This document shows positions 31,205 through 41,485 of a stretch of 64,000 bases of DNA, piece after piece. Under the pieces are notes generated by a model that saw only the letters and a program-made list of their open reading frames with translations, was not told the origin of the DNA and ran no database searches. The DNA is taken from the NCBI GenBank assembly GCA_022036555.1, contig CM039134.1, positions 8,432,818 to 8,496,817 on the forward strand. Reading direction: 5' to 3'. A program made the translations under genes and the position numbers. Within the stretch, counting starts at the first letter, position 1. Every line of letters starts with the position of its first letter. This DNA is from Microstegium vimineum (Eukaryota; Streptophyta; Magnoliopsida; Poales; Poaceae).

Positions 31205-32789
31205 GTTTGTGTGAACCATGCATTCATATGTAATATAACATGTTTAATTTGGTAATGCACATAGGCTTGGCTAACGCGGTTAAGATAACCGCCCTCAAAG
31301 CGTGTGACAAAGCTTAACTGCGGTTTAAACTTGCAAGCAACCTAGATTCAAATTTTGTATTGCATAGCATATGCATGTGTGTTGTTTGTCGTTCCTTTTC
31401 GGTTAAGTTTGAGCATCCTCTGTGTTCGTCCACTTAGGGGGAGCATTCCAAGCTCAAGACACTTCTATACCCCTCTTGTGGCCATATGATGACTCCTTGG
31501 TGCTTCCATTCGAATATTTTGAGCTAAAAACTAAAATTAAGCCTATGGCAAACTATATGAAAATGAGTGTTTGAGAGATGGTTCTCATATCAAGTCCAAT
31601 CAGGTGTTATTTGGATCTTATTGGGATTGGAACTTGGTTGGGAGAAAGGCACAAAAACAAAATTTGAAAAATTCTATTTAAAAGGCGTCGGACGCTACCG
31701 ACAGACGCTCGGTGTCAATTGCCTCAGCGTCCGTCGCGATCGTCCGGAGATTAAAGTTGCCCGCTTACAGGGCGACGGACGCTCCTCCCAGCGTCTGTCG
31801 CCGAGCGTCCGTCGCGGTCAATGCGATTGGGCGTTTCAAATCTGTTCTGGAAGCCCGACGGACGATGCCGTCGGACGCTCTCCGAGCGTCCGTCGCGAAC
31901 TTAACGGCGAATTTTTTTAAAAAAACCCCGACTCTTCCTCTGTTCTTCCCGTTCGCCGTTCAGCCGCAGTCAAACCCTAACCGCCGCCGTATCTTCCTGC
32001 GCCGCCGTTGGACCCCTCCTGCGCTGCCAGCTCCACCTCCCTGCGCCGCCGTTCCTCCCTGCGCCGCCGCGCTACTCCACCCAGCGCCGCCATCCCTGCC
32101 CTACGCCGCCACTCCTCCCAGCACTGCGCCACCGTGCCACCACTCCACTCCACGCCAGAGCCCCTCTCCACTACACCGCCTCCGATCCCCTGCGATTCCA
32201 GCTGTGCAGGACCTCCTTTGCCGACGAGCTCTCCTCCAAGCCCTGTTGGAGGTTGATTGATCACGTTTGCATGTCAAGGTGAAATTCACTCCTGAGACTT
32301 TCTTTCTAGATTGCCAATCACCCTGCCAACCCTAAACCAACCATCATCTCTCTGCCTTGATTAGACTGCGGATTGCGGATTGCGGATAGACGACCAGAGG
32401 ATCTTTCCCCTTCTCTTGATTTGGTCAGGGTTCGAGGTATGAAACGGCAAAATCGATCTCTGTTTCTTATCTACTTCTTTTCACTCTCTAGTCACTCTCT
32501 TCTCTAGCTTAAATGCTTATGGTTATACTCCTATCTATTTCTCACGAGCAGGGTCAGTTGATCAGAGAATCTGAGGGTCAGAGCAGTGACAGTGAACTCG
32601 GGGCAAAGCCCGCGAGTACGGATCGAGGCAAAGCCTCGCAAGGACAGTCCAGGGCCGGCGTGCCACTCTTACAGTTGTTTGGTTCTATGGTCTGTCAAAG
32701 GTTCATTGTCAGTGGTTGATTGGAAGTGAGCTTGTGGTTTTGAGTGTTGAGGATTCTTGTCAGCGATTTGGTTTGCAAAAGTTTGGTAG
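31205..32789 (+). promoter_or_regulatory. Region between pol and ORF3 with a U3-like motif cluster; possible internal promoter and leader
   Basis: 31683-31905 repeats the GCGTCCGTCG / GACGGACGCT motifs that otherwise mark the U3 of the LTR. Directly behind lie TTTTTTTAAAAAAA (31914-31927), a C/T-rich start, CAAACCCTAACCGCCGCCG (gene-leader-like, with telobox) and a possible intron with donor GAG|GTATG (32437) and acceptor GAGCAG (32551) before the ATG at 32790. This looks like a gene promoter plus leader, which would let ORF3 be transcribed separately. SIRE-2 has the same cluster at 52650-52885. The role is inferred. Confidence 0.45.
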
Positions 32790-35502
32790 ATGGCAAGAAC
32801 GAAGAATGTCGGTCCCGTTCCCGGTAGTGGTGGTGACCCTCCACCTCCACCGCGTCCACCCACTGACCGGGGAAAGGGAAAGCAAAAGGTTATATCACGG
32901 AAGCGCAAGAGGCCTTTGATGGATCCAGACTCGGCAACAGCGCTCGCAGTGGCAGAGGCCGCCGAGATAGCAGAGCGAGGAGGACGTCACGCCGGTTTGA
33001 GGCTCTCGCCTCGCCGTGGAGCGCGTCGTGAGTCCCTTCCACGTCCAGAGTCAGAGCACGTCGAGGCCACTGAGGCAGAGGAGACAGTGTCAGTCCCAGA
33101 GACTGAGCCGACAGAGGCCACGGGCCACTCTTCTATTGGTGAGTTGATGAGCCGTCGAGTTACCCGATCCAGAAGCTCAGGTGCACCACCTAGTCCTCCA
33201 GGACCTCAGCTCCCAGACCCAGTGAGGCACCAGTTCGAGTGCTTACAGCGAAGCAAGTCCAGCTACTTCGTTTCGTCGACTTCCAGTCCTGGTTCCCACC
33301 TCAGAGGGACCCCCGTGCCGGACGAGACTTCTACACCACAGTGCACGCGGACTTCTACAGAGCATATATCGACACTGATGCTCCTCTTAGGGCTCACAGG
33401 GTGTGCCCATCTGCCCATATAGAGGGGATCGGTGGTCTAGAGATCCTGTAGCACCTCCAGTATATCTAGGGTCTGACAGATCTGATGGGACGGTCAGGGG
33501 CATATCAGAAGGATTGGGTATATCAGTTCTACGCCTCTCTATGGATCTCACCTGATCACGAGTTCCTCCACTTCGGATTTCAGGGACGTGATTTCAGGGT
33601 TACAGCAGCACGGTTCAGAGAGCTCTTTCTCCTAGAGTCCTCTCCTACGAGGATCCACAGTCTTTGCTATGGGGATCAGGAGGCCCCTCGCCGACCTCAC
33701 GATGGTATAGTGCCATCCACGGACTTCGTGAGGCCGTGCTTTCAGCAGCCGTTCACTGAGGGTTCGAGCCGTACGCCATGTGACCTCACTCCTTTAGCTC
33801 GGATCCTCCACGAGGTTCTTAGACGTACTATCCTCCCTCGGATTGGAGCTCGGGATACTATCACTCGCCTACAGCTTTGGCTCCTGGCTCATATTGTCCG
33901 GAAGGAGAAGTTCGACCTCTGGGATTTGATAGTGAGCGAGCTTGAGGATATCATAGCCGCCGGGTTCAGGGGTCACTGGCAGCTGCAGTTTGCTCATTGG
34001 ATCTCTTATTTGATAGTTGCCAAGACTAGGTCAGGTGCCATGAGAGTCACTCTTACGAGGTTAGCTACAGAGTTTCCCATATATTCGATGAGTCAGCTCG
34101 TGATACATGGAAACTTGCCTCGCCCCAGCAGAGCTACAGACCAGGCACGAGGTAGGCCGGTGTGCCACCATAGTCGGCAGAGATCACAGATGCTACAGTT
34201 GAGCGGATTGCTCAGGCAGAGCTGGCAGATTTAGATGCTGAGATTGACACAGCTGTTGAGACAGTCTATCGAGAGGACCTAGACTCTGACAGTTCTGACG
34301 AGGACTATCAGCCGGTGCGTGAGTATACACCGATGACTCATGACCACGAGGAAGGAGGGCCAGGCACAGCCACAGCAGCTCCAGCTCCAGGTTCCAGCAC
34401 CTCTGAGGCTACTTTGCTTACTATCTTGTCGAGGATGCAGGAGGAGCAGTCTCATCAGGCAGAGGAGCAGAGACGACAGACTGCAGATTTACGGAGGCTT
34501 ACAGAGCAGCAGCTGGCAGCTCAGGCACAGACACAGGCCAGACAGGACGAGTTCCAGCGCCAGTTCTTAGCCTATCAGCTGTAGCAGGCAGAGATCCAGA
34601 AGACCCAGACGTTGTTACTTGAGCGTCTTCTGTCTTCTAGCTCTGGGCAGACTTCCACTCCACAGTTTCAGTTGCCCGGCGTCTCACAGCAGCAGCAGTT
34701 CACCTCACCTCCACAGCAGCCTCCAGTAGTTGTGGTTCCGACTCCAGCGTTACCGTCCGGAGGACAGCAGAGTCAGACACCAGCTACCCTTTCGTTCCAG
34801 GCACCAGTCTCTCCCGTGTATCAGTCTCCGAGGACCCAGGTGTCCTCGTGGTTAGCTTTGCCCGGTGAGTTTCAGACAGGATTCACTCCTACTCGGGGAA
34901 CTACCATAGCAGAGGCCTCGCGAGATCTCTCAGCTTCCTACCTAGAGATCACGGGACAAGACTCCCCAGGAGTAGCTCAGCCAGTCTCACCAGCTCCAGT
35001 GGTTGCAGTAGATCCTCCGGCGACGGGCACCCACATGTCTTCAGTTGCCTCGTCAGAGATCGCTCCTGAGCAGTCTGCGCAGACAGTCACCACACCTCCG
35101 GCTGCAGTTCAGACCGATGACATCTCACTAGCCGCTGAGACAGCTGTTATAGAGGGTGAGACAGTTACAGTGGCAGTATCCTCTCCTCTTCAGACACAGC
35201 CAGCAGAGGTTGCAGCAGCAGTGTCACTAGTTGCACTAGCGGTGACACCTTCCCCCTCGCCTCGAGTATTCACTCGTCGGGTTAACAGGCCCGCTACTAC
35301 AGAGGCAGGACCGTCAGAGGCACCAGCTGAGCCGCAGGGGGAGTCCGTTCAGACCGCAGCTCCAGAGGTCACTCCAGCTGCACCTACACTTGCAGAGGAC
35401 GAGGCAGATGATGAGTCAGACGAGTCAAACCTTCAGGACTTCATCATGCTCGGTCGCAAGGCTGCAGCTCCTCCACCTTCTTCTCCAGCCCCAAACGCTT
35501 AG
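32790..35502 (+). pseudogene. SIRE-1 ORF3 (env-like position), frameshifts and stops
   Basis: The start ATG 32790 sits in a good context. The N-terminal 150 residues are Pro/Arg/Glu-rich with basic patches (KGKQKVISRKRKR, a likely nuclear signal). A globular region follows: VDFQSWFPPQRDPRAGRDFY, WVYQFYASLWISPDHEFLHF, ILHEVLRRTILPRIGARDT and WLLAHIVRKEKFDLWDL. Its style resembles the domain of 'putative plant transposon proteins'. The C-terminal third is Gln/Pro/Ser/Thr-rich with an acidic end (ADDESDES). No signal peptide or membrane span is visible, so a true envelope role is not supported by the sequence. Lesions relative to SIRE-2: one-base losses near 33240 and 34137; TAG at 33449, 33467 and 34582; TAG at 34153 is shared with SIRE-2. 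Confidence 0.75.
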
Positions 35503-35981
35503 TTTTTGGTGCTAGACGCCAAAGGGGGAGAGAGGGTCGAGTATAGAGATAGGGGGAGGGATTTGGATCTTTGTATGCTTATTTTCCCCGTACTCTTTCA
35601 TCATGTCTCTTTTATGCATTTGTTTATATGTGTGATGTGATGATTACTTTGTTTGATGTTTATATGGTTGCATGTGACAAACTCTTGATTATCTCTAATA
35701 TATCTTGTGAGTTGTCTCGTGTTTCATGATATATCTATGCTTAATGATAATTAACCTTCCGCACTATACTCCGATATATCCTTTGAGAATATCATGAGGT
35801 ACTTCTTTTTCATTCATATCTATGAGTACCATGATTTGTGATTTGGTTTGGGTGAGCAAGTATGCTTCTTTACAAATTCACTAACCCTTGCTCAACCATT
35901 CCAAGTCACCATAAAATCTAAAACATAACTCTTATCCATACTTGAGGTTCTATTGTCATCAATCACCAAAAAGGGGGAGAT
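35503..35981 (+). other. SIRE-1 3' untranslated region and PPT
   Basis: Non-coding AT-rich trailer after ORF3. It ends in AATCACCAAAAAGGGGGAGA immediately before the 3' LTR, the polypurine tract that primes plus-strand DNA. Confidence 0.88.
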
Positions 35982-37580
35982 TGAAGAATCATTGCCCTAG
36001 TTGGTTTCGGTGATTAACGACAATTAGAGATTATTATGGCTAACGTGTGTTTTGCAGAGGCTATGCGTAACTTAGCCATAGTGATCAACAAGAATGGGCA
36101 TTTATGGTCATCACTTAGCCCCCAAGATGGATATCGTTTCGGATTTCAAGGAGACATGATGAAGACCCTAGAATGATAGGCTAAGTGTCATAAGGTGATG
36201 AAGGGCACTTAGAAATAGATAGGGCTTCTCTTTTTATCTTTGACTGTACTATTAAGAGGGGTTGAGATTAGTAGCTTGACTTAGGAAAGCTTCTTGACTT
36301 AGGTGTGGTGCACACTTGACTTCCTTAGCTCTAAGCAAGCCTACGTTGACCGTAAGATAGCCTAGAACAACTTCCATTTTCATCGCGACGAAAAACGAAG
36401 TTGATAAAACTGTTTTCTGGGCGTCGGACGCTCCTGACGGGGGCGCCGGACGCTGTCCGTCGCGTCGGACAAAGGCGTCGGACACTGAGTGGTTGAGTCC
36501 ACAACGTCCGTCGACCTTCCAGTGGAGATGTTTTCTGGCTAAGTTTTTCAGGGTCCGTCGGACGCTGTCCGTCGGCCAAGCGTCGGACGCTGGGAAGAGC
36601 GTCCGTCGACCTTCCAGAGAGGCTGTTTTTCAGCCCAAGCCAGAGTGTTGCGTCGGACGCTGGGATGAGCGTCCATCGCCTAGTGACGTAGCATCCGTCG
36701 CTGGGAACAGTGTGTCAGAACTAGCCGTTGGGCAGGGCGTCGGAGCGTCCGTCGCCCAAACTATGAACAGAAACTAGCCGTTGGGGCATGCGATGGACCG
36801 TCCGTCGCCTAGTCGACAGAGCGTCCGTCGCCAACTTAAGTTGCCAGCCAGAGGCAGTTTTCAGAGGGTCTATTTATAGCCCCTCCCACTTCTCTCCCAT
36901 CTCGCCTTTGCTCATTTGAGTTGCTGAGTTTGTTGAGAAGGTTGGGAAGAGAGCAAGAGCCCTAGAAAGAGAGAGTGATTCGCGAATCCATCCATCCTCT
37001 CTCTAGTTTCATCCAAGAGTTCAAGTGTGCATCCTCTAGTTGTGCAGCTTGAGTGAGTCAAGTGAAGATCGAGGCTTGTTACTCTTGGTGATCGACATCA
37101 CCTAGACGGTCTGGTGGTGCTCGGAGAAAGGTGATCGCCGGAGGATTGTCGGCGGCCCTTCTCCATCGACGTTTGGAGATCGGTTGTGGGTGATTCACCG
37201 AGCCGGAGTGGCGAAGAATCAGCCCGTAGAGAACACTCATCCCTTGCGCAGGATTGAGGGGGAGCTATACCTTGCGAGGTGCTCCAACGAGGACTAGGGG
37301 GGAGTGTCGACTCCTCGATACCTCGGCAAAACATCGCTGTGTCAAGCATCTCTTTCCCTAGCTCATACTTACCGCATTACTTTCTACACTTGTCTTTCAA
37401 TTCTTACTAGAATTGTGTAGGAAGTTTTCGCTTTCCATTGACTTGCTACCGCTTTCTAGCTAGGACACACAAGCGGTAGGCACTAGGGGGTTAATTGGCT
37501 CTTTATAGGTTTAATTCCTGTTTAGAAATTAAAAAGAGCCCAATTCACCCCCCCCCTTCTTGGGCATCTTGATCCTTTCA
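35982..37580 (+). repeat. SIRE-1 3' LTR
   Basis: 1599 bp, same ends as the 5' LTR. Differences are mainly point changes plus indels inside the CGTCCGTCG motif cluster (36420-36835), for example a missing ~22-bp unit and a gained GACAGAGCGTCC unit. The TATA box TATTTATA is at 36871-36878. Confidence 0.93.
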
Positions 37581-37585
37581 ATAGG

Positions 37586-37939
37586 AGGTGGGGGTCAGGG
37601 CTCTAATCACTGGGTTGATTACCGAGCTACAGTACCCACCGACACCTAAACCCTAATCCGATCCAAGGGACGCTGCAAGTGACGGGAAGACCTCCGCCGC
37701 CGCTACTACGATGACCACGACGCCGGTGCCGTCCCTGACTCCGGCGACGTCCCCGACGACCACGCAGTACACTCCAGGCGCCATGGCGGATCAGACCAAG
37801 ACGCCGGGATCAGCTGATGGTGGTAACCTATCACTAATCCCCTCTTCCTACCTCTGTCTTCTCAGATCCGTCAAACTACGTCTATTCTAAGTATTGCAAC
37901 CCTGCTAATCTACTGTTAGTTGATCCCTAAGTTCTATCA
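37586..37939 (+). repeat. 5' LTR of the outer copia element, second part
   Basis: It resumes AGGTGGGGGTCAGGG and matches 44855 onward of the 3' LTR, ending GTTCTATCA. An 18-bp unit (TCCGGCGACGTCCCCGAC) is present here and absent in the 3' LTR. It contains a CACCTAAACCCTAATCC word and an ATG in strong context at 37783. Confidence 0.85.
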
Positions 37940-39005
37940 TTTAGTTCTTATATATTCTCAAGTATATTTTGGTAATATTGTTGGATTCTAAAATCTCATT
38001 CTAGAATCTAAAGTGTTGTATCTCCTCCTTATTTTCGCACCTCTATCTCATTTTTAATATGAGATCCAAATATGACCTAAACTGTAAACTTTGAGAGTAA
38101 TACTAGCGTCGACGGGCATATTAGCGCTGGCTGGACGCCACCCGCGAGGCCGCTCGACGGCGGCGCGCTCAGCCAAGGGCGAGCACGCGCGCTGGCGAGG
38201 GGGCCCGCGGCGGCGCCACTCTTCTTTCCTCGCGTCGTCAGGCCGTTGCGCGTCGCCGTCGCGCCGAGTCGGCGCCGCCGCGCGAGAGAGAAAGGAAAGG
38301 ATGGGGAGAATGAAATTAGGGTTCAAGGGGAGGCCGACGGATGCGGGTTTTGATCTCGCGAAACATATGCTCGGCTGTTCGATCGTCTAACCCTTGATCG
38401 GACGGCCAGCCTTCAGCCGCCGCTTAGATGTGCCTCGCAGCCCAGGTGGGTGCCGCACGCAGAGTCCGCGGGCCGAAAGCACGGCTAGGCTCAAAGTGGA
38501 GCGCCGGCCTACATAAGTGCACAGTGCCGTTTTTCCATTTAGTTTTTCCAGAAAATCAGTTTAAGCAATTTTGATTAGATTAGTTTCAAATCTTTGTTAA
38601 ATTTTGACCCAACGTGATGAATTTTACAGAGAAATTATTAGCATATGTTCTGGAAAATATTAGAATTAGAATTAATTTAGTCACATTTTTTCCGCTGCTG
38701 AGTATTTATTTTGTTCTCTAATTAAATTGAAACCAACGAGCGAATTTAATTTTGGAGCAATTTTAAGTTTATAAATTTTTGTAATATTGTTATTATTAAC
38801 CAACGTTGTTGATATCAATATTATAATTACTTAGTCCATAAGTTAATTCTACATTATTTCTAATTTTACCCAACGGTAATATAGTTTCAATGTTGAAGAG
38901 GATTGTATGTATTAATTTTGACCAACGTTGTTTTAATACATGCAATTTTCATGTTAGATATTTATTTTGATTTAGTTTTATCACCTAATATTATATGAAT
39001 TTCAG
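37940..39005 (+). other. Leader/intron of the outer copia element, with an LTR-adjacent MITE half and a GC-rich insert
   Basis: 37940-38105 (TTTAG plus 161 bp) is the same text that follows the 3' LTR. 38106-38560 is very GC-rich and reads on the minus strand like a gene 5' end (GAACCCTAATTTC near 38318), but no domain is seen. 38560-39005 is AT-rich leader with repeated CCAACGTTG/CCAACG words, ending in a TTTCAG acceptor. No primer binding site of the usual TGGTATCAGAGC type was found. Confidence 0.5.
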
Positions 39006-39452
39006 GATTTAGCAGTTGGATCTCGATGATTCCACCGCTCACCGGGACCAACTATAAGCTTTGGTGTGAGCAGTATGAATTAGCTCTTGTCATGACAGAG
39101 AACGACTTAGCTCTCACTTCACCATGCCCTAATGAACCGGTTGCACCGGTGAGGGAAAATGATGAGGCTGATGAGGCGTTTGCTACACGCAACCGCAATC
39201 ATGCAGATGTAAGAATGTCCTATGATCTTAACAAAGGTCTATGGGACAAATCAAATAAGAAATGTTTGACATTAGCTAAGGCAACTATCTCAGAGCCAAT
39301 CAGGGGCTCACTTCCTGAGTGCACTACTGCCACTGAGTACTTAGAAAGAGTTAAAACTCAGTTTCATGGAACTACTAAGAGTCAAGCTAGCACGCTTATT
39401 AGAGAGTTCGTAACTAAGAAATACACTGGTGGTGGTATTAGAGAGCACATAC

Positions 39453-40982
39453 TGTTGGTATTTCTTATGACTATTGGATAAATCCGCAAGCGCACAGATT
39501 ATACCGATGTAGCACTTCACCGGGAGTATTCTAGGTATCGTATTTTCCTCAGGGAACGATAGTGATCTAACTAGGATTAAAGATATGTCCTATGATGGAT
39601 CAAGGGAGACTATGATAACTGGATTGAGAGGTTCGATATAGCAAAGATATCTAATAAGGTATAGCTGGTTATACTGGCTTTATCAGCCCTTCTCTTGCAG
39701 GAGGCGATGGGATAGATCAGAAAGAGGGCAAAACTCTAATCGGACCACGCCATCATGTTGTATTGAGGCCCTACCTTTTTAAGAACTTATTTTACACACG
39801 TGGTGGAATACAAAGACTAGATAGAGTTGTCACCTTCTACTAGCATCCACAAACAATCCGTGCCATAAGCGGTTTACAAAGGTAAGATGTAGTATATACA
39901 CCATGTCTACACTATTCTTACTACTTTAACCCCAGGTAAGGACTAAAGCACTCTACTTAAATTAAAGCGATGAACAAGCGGGAAAAGATGTATATCAGCT
40001 ATGCCAGAAGTAGAATATCGAATACTATAAAGAACTCAGATGTATCACTTACAAGTGCTGAACTTACAAGAGAATCGCATCCGCTGAGGTACAACTCGGA
40101 GAAGACGCCAGACGGGCCCGACTCTCCTCCAGGCTCTCCTCACTCTCCTCCAACTAGCATAGCACTACTACAGAGCTCCGCTAAGATACTAAGGAGTAGT
40201 TTCTCCAATGAGGCATGAGTGAGAGTGAGGGCCTAGGGGGTATTTATAGCTAGAGGTGGAGTAGGGGCTACTCCGGTGCCACGTCAGCGATCCGCGCCAC
40301 CTCCATCCGCCACCGTAGGATGAAACCGTCATTGTAACCGTCTTAAATCAACGGGGGAGATCAAGTGGATGCATGGCGGCATGTAGGGAGTCAGTGGGGA
40401 GGTCGGTGCACCTTTTGGGCACATGACCTGGTTCGGCCGAACCCAATGGCAGGTGGGCCCTGCCACTTTTCCCTCATGAGGTGTCCCCACAGCACAAGGA
40501 TCATGTGGGTGGCATGTGGGCCCATAGGGTGGTTCGGCCGAATGTCTTTTGTGGCCAAATGGGCTCATCTTTCGCAGGTGGCTTCTAGACATAATGCCTA
40601 TCATGATGGTGTATGCCTTTTACACATTTGCCATACTTGGAAATATGTCATGTTGGGTCTATGGATCCTCGTGCTTTGATCCAGAACCGTTGAGAGGTAG
40701 CACACTTGGATCCAAGGGATAGAAAGTGCTTTGGAGAGTGTTACTTGGATCATGAGAGGCTTGGGAGGTCTAGTGGCCCCACAAGGTGGTCGGTCGACCC
40801 CCTAAGTGGGCCCACTAGCTCCCAAAAGTCTCCATTTGTCATTACCTGCACTCAAATAGTCATGGGACATGTGGAACTAGTTATTGAGTAAATTATGTTC
40901 ATGCTATTCTTGTTTTCCTTTGAATATGAGGATGTTGACGGTGTTTTGATGGTGATAAAATAGCTTGTAATTACCATCAACA
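39453..40982. mobile_element. Solo LTR, 1530 bp, TSD CATAC
   Basis: It begins TGTTGGTATTTC and ends ACCATCAACA, i.e. TG...CA with TGTTG/CAACA inverted ends, flanked by CATAC at 39448-39452 and 40983-40987. The text CCGCAAGCGCACAG...GTATCGTATTTTCC near the start is typical of a widespread grass LTR family. There is no internal domain, so it is a solo LTR left by LTR-LTR recombination. It splits the gag exon of the outer copia. A GCTATAAATA-like TATA lies on the minus strand at 40240-40250, but orientation is not decided. Confidence 0.88.
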
Positions 40983-41485
40983 CATACTGAGAATGAACAC
41001 CTTGGCAGCTAAGCTCGGATCAATGAACATGGTTCTTCCAGATCCATTTGTCATTCATGTGATTTTTACGTCTCTGCCAAAGTACTATGAGGCTTTTGTT
41101 GTGAACTACAACATGGCCCCTGAGGATTGGACCATAGATAAGCTCATTGGTCAGTGTGTGCAGGAGGAGGAGAGACTTAAGGATTCACGTGGAGACTCTG
41201 CTCTCTATGTGAATGATAATAAGAGAAAGATTTACACTAAGAATGCCAGACCACAAGGGAAACCAAAATGGGATGGCAACTCTTCCTCCAGTGCTCAGGG
41301 AAACCAAAGGGAGGGAAAGGCCCCTGTGAATGAGAATAAGCTTCCGGGTGAAATTAGACAACCTAATGGAAACCGTGGTGGCAAGAAGCCTTGGCTAGAT
41401 GTTGATCAGTGCCTCTTCTATGAGAAGCGAGGCCATATGCAAAAGCATTGCATCGGTTTCATGAAGTTCACTTTTCGTTCCTTCT

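Larger units (their letters stand above)
23901..37580 (+). mobile_element. SIRE-1: full-length SIRE/Maximus-type Ty1/copia retrotransposon, 13,680 bp, TSD ATAGG
   Basis: LTRs of 1596 and 1599 bp start TGAAGAATCA and end GATCCTTTCA; TSD ATAGG at 23896-23900 and 37581-37585. Between them are PBS, gag with two zinc knuckles, pol (PR-INT-RT-RNH), a ~1.6-kb non-coding stretch, a third ORF, and a PPT (AAAAAGGGGGAGA) at 35969-35981. Long size and an extra ORF behind pol are typical of the SIRE/Maximus lineage. Several nonsense codons and frameshifts prevent autonomous function, but the LTRs, PBS and PPT are intact in cis. Confidence 0.92.

Noticed and set aside
32001..32264. Pro/Ala-rich frames ahead of ORF3
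   Set aside because: GCC/CCG-repeat leader sequence open in several frames on both strands; better explained as 5' UTR.
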